A stretch of DNA of 64,000 nucleotides from Halobacillus andaensis (GCF_014636475.1 NZ_BMEL01000001.1:372001-436000); one strand, 5' to 3'. Positions 35,509 through 45,710 are shown, counted from the stretch's first letter. Notes: generated by a model not told the origin, from the letters alone. Made by a program: numbers and translations.

Positions 35509-36393
35509 ATGAAATTTGCCTTGGAAGATTTTTTTCATTATTTAACTGTAGAGCGGGGGCTGTCCCAAAATACCATTCATTCTTATAAGAGAGATTTAAA
35601 TCAATACCATTTATTTTTACAAGAATTGAATGTAGAAGATTGGGATGAAGTGTCGCGGACTCATATTATGAAGTATTTGCATGCATTAAATGATAAAGGA
35701 CGGTCTTCGGCCACTGTGGCTCGGTTTTTATCTTCGATTCGCCTTTATCATCAATTTCTGGTTCGCGAAAAAATTACAAACCAAGACCCGAGCCTACATA
35801 TCGAAACGCCAAAAAAAGAACGAAAGCTGCCCAAAGTCTTATCTTCAGATGATGTAGACAAGCTGTTAAATTTACCGGCTAAAGATCCTTTAACGTATAG
35901 AAATAAAGCGATGCTTGAAATACTATATGCTACAGGATTGCGCGTCACTGAACTTATTACATTAAAAGTTAGTGATCTACATTTAACGATGGGTTTTGTA
36001 CGATGCATGGGGAAAGGGTCTAAAGAAAGAATTATTCCGCTAGGGGATCTAGCTAAAGAGGCGCTTGAAGCCTACCTCAATGGTCCTAGAGCACAACTAG
36101 TCAAGCAAAAGCAAACGGAAGAATTATTTGTGAATCAACACGGTTCTCGTTTATCGAGACAAGGGTTTTGGAAGATATTGAAAGCGGTTGCTAGGCAGGC
36201 GGGAGTGACAAAGGAAATTACACCGCACACGCTGAGACACTCTTTTGCAACGCATTTACTGGAAAATGGAGCAGATTTAAGAGCTGTGCAAGAGATGCTG
36301 GGACATGCTGATATATCTACGACCCAAGTTTATACCCATGTTACTAAAACTCGATTGAAAGATGTCTATCGCTCGTATCATCCGAGGGCGTAG
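35509..36393 (+). CDS. xerD: Site-specific tyrosine recombinase XerD
   Basis: 294 aa. N-terminal SAM-like core-binding domain (to about 100) and a catalytic domain with R145, K169, H240, R243, H266 and nucleophile Y275, all present. With a XerC partner it resolves chromosome dimers at dif. ATG 35509 lies 5 bases after the yqzK stop with AGGAGAG upstream; the frame extends to 35461 inside yqzK but without a ribosome site. Confidence 0.94.
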   Translation: MKFALEDFFHYLTVERGLSQNTIHSYKRDLNQYHLFLQELNVEDWDEVSRTHIMKYLHALNDKGRSSATVARFLSSIRLYHQFLVREKITNQDPSLHIETPKKERKLPKVLSSDDVDKLLNLPAKDPLTYRNKAMLEILYATGLRVTELITLKVSDLHLTMGFVRCMGKGSKERIIPLGDLAKEALEAYLNGPRAQLVKQKQTEELFVNQHGSRLSRQGFWKILKAVARQAGVTKEITPHTLRHSFATHLLENGADLRAVQEMLGHADISTTQVYTHVTKTRLKDVYRSYHPRA

Positions 36394-36408
36394 TCTCTTT
36401 TTGTTTTT

Positions 36409-36440
36409 AGTTGTCTGACATCCTACAACTATTATTTTTT
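36409..36440 (+). terminator. Weak terminator after xerD
   Basis: AGTTGT pairs with ACAACT around a 10-base loop, then ATTATTTTTT. Confidence 0.5.
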
Positions 36441-36488
36441 GACTATATTTTGCAAGCTTAGGGAAAGTAAACATTAGGAGGTATCGTT

Positions 36489-37667
36489 ATGAAAACTTTT
36501 GAACGAGTATTTTTAATTGTTATGGACTCAGTTGGTATTGGGGAAGCTCCAGACGCTGAAAAATTTGATGATAAGGGGGCCAATACCCTGGGTCACATTG
36601 CTGAACATATGAATGGTTTAAATATGCCCCATATGGCTCAGCTGGGTCTCGGTAATATTCGCCCAATACAAGGCATTGAAAAAGCAGAGAGTCCTCGTGC
36701 TCACTATACAACGATGGTAGAAGCATCGAATGGGAAAGATACAATGACTGGTCACTGGGAGATCATGGGATTGAATATTCAACAACCTTTCCGCACTTTC
36801 CCTGAAGGATTTCCAGATGAGCTGCTAGATCAAATTAAAGAGAAAACCGGTCGAGGTATTGTTGGGAATAAACCGGCTTCTGGTACTGAAATTCTAGTAG
36901 AATTAGGTGAACATCATGTGAATACGGGAGACTTAATTATTTATACTTCTGCTGATTCTGTTCTTCAAATTGCTGCTCATGAAGAAGTGATTCCACCCGA
37001 AGAGTTGTATGAGATTTGTGAATATGCTCGAGAACTAACACTAGATGAAAAGTATATGGTAGGCCGTGTGATCGCCCGGCCTTTTGTAGGAAAGCCCGGT
37101 GCTTTTGAACGCACATCCAATCGTCATGACTATGCACTTAAACCTTTTGGTGAAACGGTAATGAATCATTTAGAAGATGCGAATTTTGATGTTATAGCAT
37201 TAGGGAAGATTTCGGATATTTACGATGGAGAAGGGGTTACTGAGGCCATCCGCACATCTGATAACATGGACGGTATGGATCAACTTGTTGCGTCGATGGA
37301 CAAACCATTTAAAGGGTTAAACTTCTTAAACCTCGTAGATTTTGATGCGAAGTTTGGCCATCGTAGAGACCCTCAAGGGTATGGTAAAGCGCTTGAAGCT
37401 TTTGATCAACGTTTACCTGAGGTCTTAGAAAAGTTAAAAGATGATGATCTGCTTCTTATTACAGCGGACCACGGCAATGATCCTGTCCATCATGGCACGG
37501 ATCACACACGAGAGTTGGTACCTTTGCTCGTTTATCATAACGGGATTAAAGAAGGCAAAGAAATAGACCAGCGTCAAACATTTGCAGATATTGGAGCGAC
37601 GATCTCAGATAACTTTTCTGCTAAAATGCCCGCACATGGGAAGAGCTTTCTAAAAGATATTAAGTAA
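36489..37667 (+). CDS. deoB: Phosphopentomutase
   Basis: 392 aa alkaline-phosphatase-superfamily enzyme converting (deoxy)ribose-1-phosphate to the 5-phosphate. Metal motif [12 protein letters not shown] at the start, KDTMTGHWE around the phosphorylated Thr, and [19 protein letters not shown] near the C-terminus. TTAGGAGG precedes ATG 36489. First gene of a nucleoside-salvage operon with punA and pdp. Confidence 0.95.
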   Translation: MKTFERVFLIVMDSVGIGEAPDAEKFDDKGANTLGHIAEHMNGLNMPHMAQLGLGNIRPIQGIEKAESPRAHYTTMVEASNGKDTMTGHWEIMGLNIQQPFRTFPEGFPDELLDQIKEKTGRGIVGNKPASGTEILVELGEHHVNTGDLIIYTSADSVLQIAAHEEVIPPEELYEICEYARELTLDEKYMVGRVIARPFVGKPGAFERTSNRHDYALKPFGETVMNHLEDANFDVIALGKISDIYDGEGVTEAIRTSDNMDGMDQLVASMDKPFKGLNFLNLVDFDAKFGHRRDPQGYGKALEAFDQRLPEVLEKLKDDDLLLITADHGNDPVHHGTDHTRELVPLLVYHNGIKEGKEIDQRQTFADIGATISDNFSAKMPAHGKSFLKDIK

Positions 37668-37679
37668 GGGGAGATAAAA

Positions 37680-38498
37680 ATGGCGATGCAAAGTAAAGAG
37701 GCAGCAACATTTATTCAGAATAAAATTAATAACGTACCAACGGTTGGGTTAATCTTGGGATCAGGTTTAGGAGTTTTAGCTGAGGAAATCGAAAATCCTA
37801 CGATCATTCCTTATCATGAGATTCCCCATTTTCCTGAATCCACTGTATCAGGTCATAAAGGTCAGCTCGTGGTTGGGCAATTGCAAGGACGCCAAGTATT
37901 AGCCATGCAAGGCCGCTTTCACTATTACGAAGGTTATGATATGAAACAAGTGACATTCCCAGTGCGTGTAATGAAAGAAATCGGGATTGACACATTATTC
38001 GTAACAAATGCAGCGGGTGGAATTAATGAAGAATTCGACCCTGGAAATCTTATGGTGATCACAGATCACATTAACAATATGGGGGATAATCCATTAATGG
38101 GAGCAAATGATGAGGACTTAGGACCACGCTTTCCTGATATGTCTGAAGCCTACGATCGAGCGTTAATTCAGCATGCTGAAAACAGTGCAGAGCGACTTGG
38201 TCTGCAGATTCAAAAAGGCGTATATGTTGGAAATACAGGACCAGCCTACGAAACGGGAGCGGAAGTTCGTATGCTGCGCACGCTGGGCGGAGACGCTGTC
38301 GGAATGTCCACGGTCCCCGAAGTAATCGTAGCCAATCACGCAGGTATACGTGTCCTGGGGATTTCTTGTATCTCAAATATGGCGGCGGGGATATTGGACC
38401 AGCCTCTTACGCATGATGAGGTTATTGAAACAACAGCACGTGTAAGAGAAGATTTTCTTGGGTTTGTAAAAGATTTACTTAAAACTTTGCCGGCATAA
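37680..38498 (+). CDS. punA: Purine nucleoside phosphorylase (trimeric type)
   Basis: 272 aa. Motifs GLILGSGLG, VSGHKGQLV, GRFHYYEGY, TNAAGGIN and the substrate Asn in ISCISNMAAG mark the PNP-I (inosine/guanosine) class, not DeoD. It releases purine base and ribose-1-phosphate for DeoB. AAGGGGAG precedes ATG 37680, 12 bases after deoB. Confidence 0.94.
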   Translation: MAMQSKEAATFIQNKINNVPTVGLILGSGLGVLAEEIENPTIIPYHEIPHFPESTVSGHKGQLVVGQLQGRQVLAMQGRFHYYEGYDMKQVTFPVRVMKEIGIDTLFVTNAAGGINEEFDPGNLMVITDHINNMGDNPLMGANDEDLGPRFPDMSEAYDRALIQHAENSAERLGLQIQKGVYVGNTGPAYETGAEVRMLRTLGGDAVGMSTVPEVIVANHAGIRVLGISCISNMAAGILDQPLTHDEVIETTARVREDFLGFVKDLLKTLPA

Positions 38499-38516
38499 AC
38501 TAAGGGGGCGTAATAC

Positions 38517-39818
38517 ATGAGAATGGTTGATGTAATTATTAAGAAGAGAGATGGCGGAGAACTAACAAAGGAAGAGATCGAATTTTTTGTAGATGGGTAT
38601 ACAAAAGGTGAGATCCCTGATTATCAAGCTTCTGCGTTAACAATGGCTATATATTTTAAGGGAATGACACAAGAAGAAACAGCGACCTTAACACAAGCTA
38701 TGGTGGACTCTGGTGAAACGATTGACTTGTCAGCGATTCACGGACATATTGTAGACAAGCATTCAACTGGAGGCGTAGGAGATAAGGTAACCTTTATTGT
38801 TGGTCCTCTCGTTGCTTCAGCAGGCGTTCCTGTGGCCAAAATGTCTGGTCGAGGACTAGGACACACAGGAGGAACATTAGACAAGCTTGAAGCGGTCAAG
38901 GGCTTGCAGATTGAAATGACAAAGGATGAGTTCATTGAAAATGTAAACACCCATAAATTAGCTGTTGCAGGTCAAACAGGTAATTTAGCCCCCGCAGACA
39001 AGAAACTCTATGCGTTGCGTGACGTCACAGGTACGGTTAACTCATTGCCGCTAATCGCAGGTTCCATTATGAGTAAAAAACTTGCTTCAGGCGCAGATAG
39101 CATTGTTTTAGATGTTAAAACGGGAAGCGGCGCTTTTATGAAAACACTCGAGGATTCAGAAGCACTTGCCCGTGAGATGGTGAACATTGGAAATAACTTA
39201 GGGCGCAATACGGTCGCAGTTATTAGTGATATGAATCAACCTCTAGGATTTGAAGTAGGCAATGCGAATGAAATTAGAGAAGCAGCTGAGATTCTTCAAG
39301 GTAAGAAGGTTGAAGACTTAAGAGAGTTATCATTAGAAATAGCTTCTCATATGACTGTTTTAGCAGAAGTATTTGCTACCTATGAAGAGGCCTATGCAGC
39401 ACTAGAGAAAAACTTAGAAAACGGCAAAGCATTTGAAGCTTTCCGTAACTTTATTGAAGCTCAGCATGGGGATACTTCGATGATTGATGATTTAAGCTTG
39501 TTGCCTAAAGCTGCCTATGAAATTGAAGTGAAGGCTGATCGTGGTGGATACGTTGCAGAGATTGATGCTGAATCCATCGGTGTTGCGGCTATGTATTTAG
39601 GAGCAGGGCGAGCAACAAAGGATGACATCATTAATCATGGGGTAGGGATTACGTTAAATAAAAAAATTGGAGATCCCGTGCGTGCCGGGGAGGCCTTAGT
39701 TGTTCTTCATAGCGATAACGAACAAGCTGAGGATTCTATCCAAAAAGTGAAAGAGGCCTACCAGATTACAGATGATAAAGTAGACACACCGACATTAATT
39801 CATAAAGTAATTAAATAA
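38517..39818 (+). CDS. pdp: Pyrimidine-nucleoside phosphorylase
   Basis: 433 aa. Phosphate-binding [25 protein letters not shown] and a C-terminal domain ([14 protein letters not shown]) typical of the thymidine/pyrimidine phosphorylase family. It acts on uridine, deoxyuridine and thymidine. AAGGGGGCG precedes ATG 38517 (ATG 38523 also possible). In B. subtilis pdp lies elsewhere with deoC-nupC, so its placement after punA differs. Confidence 0.93.
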   Translation: MRMVDVIIKKRDGGELTKEEIEFFVDGYTKGEIPDYQASALTMAIYFKGMTQEETATLTQAMVDSGETIDLSAIHGHIVDKHSTGGVGDKVTFIVGPLVASAGVPVAKMSGRGLGHTGGTLDKLEAVKGLQIEMTKDEFIENVNTHKLAVAGQTGNLAPADKKLYALRDVTGTVNSLPLIAGSIMSKKLASGADSIVLDVKTGSGAFMKTLEDSEALAREMVNIGNNLGRNTVAVISDMNQPLGFEVGNANEIREAAEILQGKKVEDLRELSLEIASHMTVLAEVFATYEEAYAALEKNLENGKAFEAFRNFIEAQHGDTSMIDDLSLLPKAAYEIEVKADRGGYVAEIDAESIGVAAMYLGAGRATKDDIINHGVGITLNKKIGDPVRAGEALVVLHSDNEQAEDSIQKVKEAYQITDDKVDTPTLIHKVIK

Positions 39819-39828
39819 TGAATAAGAG

Positions 39829-39858
39829 AGAACTCCACGAGGTGGGGTTCTTTTTTTC
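39829..39858 (+). terminator. Terminator after pdp
   Basis: AGAACTCCAC (39829-39838) pairs with GTGGGGTTCT (39842-39851, one T-G pair) around GAG, then a T7 run. Confidence 0.92.
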
Positions 39859-39880
39859 GTGGCAGCAGATCTTATTTTTA

Positions 39881-39909
39881 GTATAGAACCCATAGTTAAG
39901 GGGAAAATA
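39881..39909 (+). promoter_or_regulatory. Candidate sigma-F promoter of dacF-spoIIA
   Basis: GTATA (39881-39885), 14 bases, GGGGAAAATA (39900-39909), matching the sigma-F pattern GYATA / GGnnAnAnT with a spacer one base short of usual. In B. subtilis sigma-F drives dacF and so re-amplifies its own operon; the site is placed for the same here. Confidence 0.65.
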
Positions 39910-39939
39910 GGAGCACTTAAAGATGCAGGAGGTATCATT

Positions 39940-41112
39940 ATGCATAGGTTTATAAGCCTACTATTAACCATGAGTGTTATCTGTTCAATGTTTTACCCGA
40001 CTTATGTGAATGCTGAAGATAATAACAAGTCTATCGCACAGAATGCCCCATCAGCCATATTGATGGAGAAGAATAGCGGGATGACATTGTTTGAAAAAGA
40101 GGCGGATAAAGAACTGCCGCCAGCGAGTATGACCAAAATTATGACATTGCTTTTGATCATGGAAGAGCTAGACAAAGGAACGCTGTCTTTAAATGAAACG
40201 ATCCGTGTAAGTGAATACGCAGCTTCAATGGGCGGTTCACAGATCTTTCTGGAAGAAGGCGAAGAAATGTCAGTCGATGATTTATTAAAAGGGGTAGCTG
40301 TGGCATCTGGTAACGACGCTAGTGTTGCCCTGGCGGAAAGAATCGCGGGAAGTGAAAAAGAATTTGTAAAAATGATGAACGATAAAGTAAAAGAACTCGG
40401 TTTGAAAAATACACATTTTGAAAACCCAACAGGTCTGCCGGCAGATAATCATTACAGTACAGCAAATGATATGGCGGTAATGGCTAGAGAATTGCTTTTG
40501 CATGAGAACATCACAGATTATACAAGTATTTATGACGATTACTTAAGAAAAGGGCAGGACAATGAATTTTGGCTTGTTAACACAAATAAGCTTATTAAAT
40601 CTTACCCAGGCATGGACGGGTTAAAAACAGGATTTACGAAAAAAGCGAAATATTGCCTGACTGCTACTGCGAAAAAGGATGATCTTCATATGATTGCAGT
40701 GGTAATGGGAGCTGAAAAACCAAAAGAACGTAATGCTGCGATCACCAGCTTGTTAGATTATGGATTTGGTCAGTATGAAGGAGAACTTCTTCACTCTAAA
40801 GATGATATTCTTCATCAGATGACCAACCCAAGAGGGACTCCGCATACGCTTCCACTAAAACCAGAAAAAGATGTAGTGGTTTTAAAACGGAAAAATGAAC
40901 CAAAAGGGAATTATACAACCTCTGTCACTATGAATGAAGCGGTTGATTTACCAATTAAAAAAGGAGATCATCTTGGATGGTTAACAGTTAGTAATGGAAC
41001 TGAAGAGGTTTCTAAGGTGCGACTCGAAGCAGCTGAACCTATGAAGAAAGCTAACTTGCTTGAATTGTGGGAACGTTCATTTAGAAATTTAGCAGGATTT
41101 GAGAAGTTTTAG
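39940..41112 (+). CDS. dacF: Sporulation D-alanyl-D-alanine carboxypeptidase
   Basis: 390 aa low-molecular-weight penicillin-binding protein. Signal peptide (about 25 residues), S63-x-x-K66 (PASMTK), S123-G-N125, K229-T-G and a C-terminal beta domain with amphipathic anchor (ELWERSFRNL). It trims peptidoglycan cross-linking in the forespore. ATG 39940 follows GCAGGAGGT; an upstream in-frame start at 39859 lies before the promoter. The spoIIA genes follow. Confidence 0.93.
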   Translation: MHRFISLLLTMSVICSMFYPTYVNAEDNNKSIAQNAPSAILMEKNSGMTLFEKEADKELPPASMTKIMTLLLIMEELDKGTLSLNETIRVSEYAASMGGSQIFLEEGEEMSVDDLLKGVAVASGNDASVALAERIAGSEKEFVKMMNDKVKELGLKNTHFENPTGLPADNHYSTANDMAVMARELLLHENITDYTSIYDDYLRKGQDNEFWLVNTNKLIKSYPGMDGLKTGFTKKAKYCLTATAKKDDLHMIAVVMGAEKPKERNAAITSLLDYGFGQYEGELLHSKDDILHQMTNPRGTPHTLPLKPEKDVVVLKRKNEPKGNYTTSVTMNEAVDLPIKKGDHLGWLTVSNGTEEVSKVRLEAAEPMKKANLLELWERSFRNLAGFEKF

Positions 41113-41138
41113 CGATTCATCACTAGTTTTGTTTTGGA

Positions 41139-41168
41139 GCAGGAAAATGAGCTTTTCTTTACGAAAAG
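41139..41168 (+). promoter_or_regulatory. Candidate sigma-H promoter of spoIIA
   Basis: GCAGGAAAA (41139-41147) matches the sigma-H -35 (RnAGGAwww) fully; 12 bases later TACGAAAAG (41160-41168) approximates RnnGAATww. Location in the dacF-spoIIAA gap is as in B. subtilis, where Spo0A and sigma-H start the operon. No clear TGTCGAA Spo0A box was found. Confidence 0.65.
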
Positions 41169-41203
41169 ACTAAGTGACTCTAATTGATAAGGAGGAACTA
41201 CAC

Positions 41204-41557
41204 TTGAGTCTTTCCGTTAATTTTATCGTTAAAGAATCCGTACTACTTGTTCGACTTGAAGGAGAACTAGATCACCATGAAGCCACAAACCTAAGAGAAG
41301 AATGGCAAGCACAGCTTGCTCAGAACAATGTAGGGCACGTCATTGTGAACTTAGAAAAGCTTACTTTTATGGATAGCTCTGGATTAGGGGTTATGCTTGG
41401 CCGCTATAAGGAAATACAAGCAGCCGGATGGGAAATGATTATTTGCTCAGTCTCACCAGAAGTGCGTCGTCTTTTTGATCTGTCAGGGATGTTTAAAATC
41501 GTCAGACTTGCCGATAATGAAGATTTTGCTTTGCAAATGTTGGGGGTGGCTTCATGA
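41204..41557 (+). CDS. spoIIAA: Anti-sigma-F factor antagonist
   Basis: 117 aa STAS domain. Phosphorylation site S58 in FMDSSGLGVMLGRYKE, GELDHHEA near the start and DLSGMFKI near the end, as in B. subtilis. Unphosphorylated protein binds SpoIIAB and frees sigma-F. The start is TTG 41204 behind AAGGAGG (41189-41195); the in-frame ATG-less extension to 41174 has no ribosome site. Confidence 0.95.
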   Translation: MSLSVNFIVKESVLLVRLEGELDHHEATNLREEWQAQLAQNNVGHVIVNLEKLTFMDSSGLGVMLGRYKEIQAAGWEMIICSVSPEVRRLFDLSGMFKIVRLADNEDFALQMLGVAS

Positions 41558-41994
41558 AGAACCATATGAAGATCGAATTCTCAAGTATAAGTCAAAATGA
41601 GTCATTGGCGCGTGTGGCTGTAGCCTCGTTTATTAGTCCTTTAAACCCTACGGTTGATGAATTGACGGATATTAAAACGGTTGTTTCAGAAGCTGTAACG
41701 AATGCTATCATTCATGGCTATGAGGAAAACGCCGAAGAGAAAGTAATTCTAGAGTGTTCTATAGATCAGTCTCAAATTGAAATTATTATTGAAGACTTTG
41801 GCAAAGGAATAGAAGACATTGAGGTCGCGAGAGAACCATTGTACACCTCTAAACCTGAGTGGGAACGGTCTGGTATGGGCTTTACGATTATGGAAAACTT
41901 TATGGATCAAGTAGATATTCAATCTAAGGAAAATAAAGGAACGAGAATTACGTTATCAAAGCAGTTGACTTCAACGAAGGCCATTTGTAATTAG
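41554..41994 (+). CDS. spoIIAB: Anti-sigma-F factor / serine kinase
   Basis: 146 aa GHKL ATPase. N-box EAVTNAIIHGY, G1 EDFGKGIED, G2 GMGFTIM. It binds sigma-F and phosphorylates SpoIIAA on Ser58. It overlaps spoIIAA by four bases (ATGA) behind GGGGGTGG, giving coupled synthesis of the two partners. Confidence 0.96.
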   Translation: MKNHMKIEFSSISQNESLARVAVASFISPLNPTVDELTDIKTVVSEAVTNAIIHGYEENAEEKVILECSIDQSQIEIIIEDFGKGIEDIEVAREPLYTSKPEWERSGMGFTIMENFMDQVDIQSKENKGTRITLSKQLTSTKAICN

Positions 41995-42003
41995 GCTGGG
42001 GCC

Positions 42004-42759
42004 ATGAATATGAAAACAGAAACCAAAGAGGAACGTTTATCCGACAAGGAAGTCCGTGATTTAATTAAACGAAGTCAGGCAGGGGATCAGGAAGCTCGTC
42101 ACTTCTTAGTGGAAAAAAACACTCGTCTTGTTTGGTCAGTTGTTCAACGGTATTTAAGGCGTGGGTATGACCCAGATGATTTATATCAAATAGGCTGTAT
42201 AGGGTTACTGAAGTCTGTAGATAAATTTGATTTAAGCTTTGATGTGAAATTTTCAACGTATGCTGTACCGATGATTATTGGAGAAATTCAGCGGTTTATC
42301 CGCGACGATGGAAGCGTGAAAGTAAGTCGAAGCTTAAAAGAAACGTATCACAAAATTCGTGTGAAAAAAGAAGAGTTACTTAAAGAACATGGACGATCTC
42401 CGACAATTAACGAATTGGCCGAAGCTCTTGAGCTGACGACAGAAGAAGTCATCCAAGCTGAAGATGCAGGTCGTTCACCGCAGTCTATTTATGAAACAGT
42501 ATATGAAAGTGAAGGAGATCCCATCACTCTGGTCGATCAAATTGCTGAGGAAGACTCTCGATGGTTCGAACATTTAACGCTTCACGAGGTCATGAACACG
42601 TTAGATAAGAGGGAACGCCTTATCATATATTTAAGGTATTTTAAAGACCAGACTCAATCTGAGGTAGCGGAGCGGATTGGAATCTCACAAGTACAGGTGT
42701 CCAGGTTAGAAAAGAAAATATTAGAACAAATGAAAGAGTCAATGAGCGACTCTTCCTAG
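42004..42759 (+). CDS. sigF: Forespore sigma factor F
   Basis: 251 aa. Region 2 (YLRRGYDPDDLYQIGCIGLL, KFSTYAVPMIIGEIQRFIRD), region 3 and region 4 HTH (SEVAERIGISQVQVSRLEKK) are complete. First compartment-specific sigma factor, held inactive by SpoIIAB until septation. Nine bases after spoIIAB; a terminator follows, so the operon ends here. Confidence 0.96.
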   Translation: MNMKTETKEERLSDKEVRDLIKRSQAGDQEARHFLVEKNTRLVWSVVQRYLRRGYDPDDLYQIGCIGLLKSVDKFDLSFDVKFSTYAVPMIIGEIQRFIRDDGSVKVSRSLKETYHKIRVKKEELLKEHGRSPTINELAEALELTTEEVIQAEDAGRSPQSIYETVYESEGDPITLVDQIAEEDSRWFEHLTLHEVMNTLDKRERLIIYLRYFKDQTQSEVAERIGISQVQVSRLEKKILEQMKESMSDSS

Positions 42760-42761
42760 CG

Positions 42762-42790
42762 AAAACTACGCACCCAGCGTAGTTTTTTCT
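42762..42790 (+). terminator. Terminator after sigF
   Basis: AAAACTACGC pairs with GCGTAGTTTT around ACCCA, then TTCTTTT. Confidence 0.92.
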
Positions 42791-42793
42791 TTT

Positions 42794-42822
42794 GTATGAA
42801 ATTGTAAAGATGTCACATACTA
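42794..42822 (+). promoter_or_regulatory. Sigma-G promoter of spoVA
   Basis: GTATG (42794-42798), 17 bases, CATACTA (42816-42822): every position fits the sigma-G consensus GHATR / CATnhTA. It begins 4 bases after the sigF terminator. Confidence 0.85.
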
Positions 42823-42852
42823 ACGATGAGTTCTTAAGAGGCAGGCGATAGC

Positions 42853-43470
42853 ATGACCACACCTATTTATGTTCGTATGAAACAATCCATTCGTATCCCT
42901 GTTAAGAAAGAAATTCGCCTTTATGATGTAGCTAAAGTAACGGGCACCCTGTTAAAGAAACAAACCATTGAAAACATGATTCTACATAGAATCAAAGCTG
43001 AAGATAAAAACATTATTGTTATTGATAGCTATTCTATTGTCGATCAAATCGTTTCTCGTTTTCCAGAAAGGGAAGTGGAGATTCTTGGACCTAATCAATG
43101 TGTTGTTCATATCGAGCGAAAGAAGAAGAAACCTCCATTTTTCGTCGTTTTGTTTATTTGGTTGTTACTCTTCATAGGGGCGGCCATGGCTATTATGAAT
43201 TTTCATTATGATGTTGCCATGGAATCTGTGCAGCAAAAACTGCATTATATGTTAACTGGAGAAGAAGAAAAGCACCCATTATGGATACAAGTCCCCTATT
43301 CCTTAGGGCTGGGCATAGGAATGATTTTATTTTTTAACCATTGGTTTTCAAAGAAATTTAATGAAGAGCCTAACCCTATGGAAGTCGAAGTTTTCAAATA
43401 CCAAGAGGATTTAGATCATTATGTAGCTATTCATGAGAATAAGGTGGAGCAGAAGGATGAAGATCGTTGA
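42853..43470 (+). CDS. spoVAA: Stage V sporulation protein AA
   Basis: 205 aa. An N-terminal soluble domain (to about residue 95) precedes two membrane segments (99-116 and about 150-167) and an acidic C-terminal tail, the SpoVAA layout. Component of the inner-membrane channel moving Ca-dipicolinate into the forespore and out at germination. First gene of the forespore spoVA operon, overlapping spoVAB by 14 bases. Confidence 0.92.
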   Translation: MTTPIYVRMKQSIRIPVKKEIRLYDVAKVTGTLLKKQTIENMILHRIKAEDKNIIVIDSYSIVDQIVSRFPEREVEILGPNQCVVHIERKKKKPPFFVVLFIWLLLFIGAAMAIMNFHYDVAMESVQQKLHYMLTGEEEKHPLWIQVPYSLGLGIGMILFFNHWFSKKFNEEPNPMEVEVFKYQEDLDHYVAIHENKVEQKDEDR

Positions 43471-43867
43471 GTCGTTGATAGGGCTCGCATCAGGAATAGC
43501 TGTTGGTGCTGGCTTTGTAGCTTTCATTACTGTGCTCGGCATCGTTCCGAGACTGATGCAGCTCAGTCATACAGAATCTAAAATCATCTATTATGAGATT
43601 GCCATAATACTGGGGGTTTTTTTTGGTATTTATCTTTCGTTTGGAGACCACTCCTTTACGTTGCCTGTTGTTGGATTAATTGTGTGGGGTCTACTGCACG
43701 GGGTGTTTGTTGGTATGCTAGCTGCTGCTTTAACTGAAGTATTGAATGTATTTCCTTTATTGTTTAAAAGAATTGGAATTGAAAATTATTTGTTTATCTT
43801 GTTGATGGCCCTGTCTCTAGGGAAAATTGCGGGGTCTCTGTTTCAATGGGTACTATTTGTAAGATGA
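43457..43867 (+). CDS. spoVAB: Stage V sporulation protein AB
   Basis: 136 aa with four or five membrane helices (SLIGLASGIAVGAGFVAF, YEIAIILGVFFGIYLSF). ATG 43457 lies within the end of spoVAA, behind AAGGTGGAGCAGAAGG. Integral member of the dipicolinate channel complex. Confidence 0.9.
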   Translation: MKIVESLIGLASGIAVGAGFVAFITVLGIVPRLMQLSHTESKIIYYEIAIILGVFFGIYLSFGDHSFTLPVVGLIVWGLLHGVFVGMLAAALTEVLNVFPLLFKRIGIENYLFILLMALSLGKIAGSLFQWVLFVR

Positions 43868-43881
43868 AGGAGTCGGTAATA

Positions 43882-44334
43882 ATGCCAGGTTTTAATTCAA
43901 AAGAATATAAAAAGACGAGTCAAGGCTATCATCCAAAGCCTCCATATTTCATAAACGCACTTAAAGCTTTTGTTGTGGGTGGACTAATTTGCGTTCTAGG
44001 TGAGCTGCTTTCAGAAATGTATATCCATTGGTTTGGATTTAAAGAGAAAGATGCAGGAGATCCAACCGTAGCCACGTTAATTCTATTAGCCGCATTAGCT
44101 ACAGGGTTTGGGGTGTACGATCGGTTAGGGCAATTTGCGGGTGCAGGGTCTGCTGTTCCTGTAACAGGATTTGCGAATTCGATTACCTCTGCTGCACTTG
44201 AACATAAAAGTGAAGGGCTTGTGCTTGGCGTAGCAACGAACTTGTTCAAATTGGCTGGTTCAGTAATTGTGTTTGGCGTAGTGGCTGCCTATGTTCTTGG
44301 TGTCATCAGATTTACTTGGCAGGCATTATTTTAA
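43882..44334 (+). CDS. spoVAC: Stage V sporulation protein AC, mechanosensitive channel component
   Basis: 150 aa, same length as B. subtilis SpoVAC and closely similar (KPPYFINALKAFVVGG, GQFAGAGSAVPVTGFANS, TSAALEHKSEGLVLGVATN). Known in B. subtilis as a mechanosensitive channel in dipicolinate release. ATG 43882 follows AAGGAG; longer starts inside spoVAB were set aside. Confidence 0.95.
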   Translation: MPGFNSKEYKKTSQGYHPKPPYFINALKAFVVGGLICVLGELLSEMYIHWFGFKEKDAGDPTVATLILLAALATGFGVYDRLGQFAGAGSAVPVTGFANSITSAALEHKSEGLVLGVATNLFKLAGSVIVFGVVAAYVLGVIRFTWQALF

Positions 44335-44346
44335 AGGGGGATCGTT

Positions 44347-45363
44347 ATGACTAAAATTGGAAAACAGACGTGGGGCTATACAAAACCCGTGTATATTCAA
44401 TCAACAGGTACAGCTGTAGGCCCACTTGAAGGACAAGGGCCATTAAAAGATACATTTGATAAAGTCTATAGCGAGCTGCATTGCAATGAGGATAATTGGG
44501 AGCTGGCGGAGAGAAGGCTTATGCTGGATGCCGTCAACCAATCGTTGCAAAAAGCTGGGGTGGATCAAAGGAATATAGACTTGTTTTTAGCAGGAGATTT
44601 GCTAAACCAGAATGTCACAGGAAACTATGTTGCTCGTCATTTAGGCATTCCGCTTATTGGAATGTTTGGGGCGTGTTCAACATCTATGGAAACGCTCGCT
44701 ACAGGCGCAGCTTTGATCTCCAGTGGTTATGCCAAGCATGCCATTGCTGCTGTCAGTTCTCATAATGCAACAGCAGAACGTCAATTTAGGTATCCAACAG
44801 AATATGGTGGGCAGAAACCGAAGACAGCAACTTATACTGTTACTGGAAGCGGAGCGGCATTATTATCTTCTAAACCGTCAGCTGTAAAAGTAGAAGCTGC
44901 AACGATAGGTAAAGTTATGGATTACGGGATTACAGATCCATTTGATATGGGATCAGCTATGGCGCCGGCCGCATGGGATACGATAAAAACCCATTTAGAA
45001 GATATGGGGAGAGTTCCAAATGATTACGATGTCATTGCCACTGGTGACCTTTCAGCCGTTGGCTCACCTATTGTAAGAGATATGCTTAAGGATGACGGTT
45101 ATAATATTTCGGAAGTACACAAAGATTGCGGTTTGCTGATCTACCATAGTGAGCAGCCAGTATTTAGCGGAGGCAGCGGATGTGCCTGCTCAGCCGTAGT
45201 TACTTATGGCAAACTCCTAAATGGGTTAAAAGACGGAACCTACAAACGGATTCTCGTGGTGGCGACGGGGGCTCTTATGAGTCCAATGATGCTGCAGCAA
45301 AAAGAATCCATTCCTGGCATCGCTCACGCAGTCGTATTGGCGAAAGAGGAGGGATATGAATGA
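44347..45363 (+). CDS. spoVAD: Stage V sporulation protein AD, dipicolinate-binding subunit
   Basis: 338 aa thiolase/ketoacyl-synthase-like fold, soluble. Includes SVFTGPLEG-type opening ([12 protein letters not shown]), [35 protein letters not shown] (all as in SpoVAD). In B. subtilis it binds dipicolinic acid at the inner membrane. AAAGGGGG precedes ATG 44347; four-base overlap with spoVAEb. Confidence 0.95.
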   Translation: MTKIGKQTWGYTKPVYIQSTGTAVGPLEGQGPLKDTFDKVYSELHCNEDNWELAERRLMLDAVNQSLQKAGVDQRNIDLFLAGDLLNQNVTGNYVARHLGIPLIGMFGACSTSMETLATGAALISSGYAKHAIAAVSSHNATAERQFRYPTEYGGQKPKTATYTVTGSGAALLSSKPSAVKVEAATIGKVMDYGITDPFDMGSAMAPAAWDTIKTHLEDMGRVPNDYDVIATGDLSAVGSPIVRDMLKDDGYNISEVHKDCGLLIYHSEQPVFSGGSGCACSAVVTYGKLLNGLKDGTYKRILVVATGALMSPMMLQQKESIPGIAHAVVLAKEEGYE

Positions 45364-45710
45364 CTTTTTTATGGGCTTTTATAGTGGGTGGATCGATATG
45401 TGTGATTGGTCAACTGCTTCTTGATATCGCTAAACTGACACCAGCTCACGTCATGTCTTCTTTTGTGGTGGCAGGTGCAGTTCTTGATGCGTTTGATTTG
45501 TATGATAACTTAATTGAGTTTGCTGGTGCGGGAGCCACGGTTCCAATCACAAGCTTTGGACACTCGCTTTTACATGGAGCTATGGAACAGGCTGATGAAC
45601 ATGGATTTATCGGGATCGCTATCGGAATTTTTGAATTGACGTCAGCTGGTATTGCTTCTGCTATATTATTTGGATTTATTGTAGCTGTTATTTTTAAACC
45701 TAAGGGGTAA
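45360..45710 (+). CDS. spoVAEb: Stage V sporulation protein AEb
   Basis: 116 aa, three or four membrane helices, homologous to SpoVAC ([20 protein letters not shown]). GAGGAGGG precedes ATG 45360. The B. subtilis-type neighbour spoVAEa is not present; spoVAF follows directly after 25 bases. Confidence 0.93.
   Translation: MTFLWAFIVGGSICVIGQLLLDIAKLTPAHVMSSFVVAGAVLDAFDLYDNLIEFAGAGATVPITSFGHSLLHGAMEQADEHGFIGIAIGIFELTSAGIASAILFGFIVAVIFKPKG

Noticed and set aside
43929-44249. 106-residue minus-strand frame opposite spoVAC
   Set aside because: Shadow of a strongly conserved plus-strand gene, no ribosome site.
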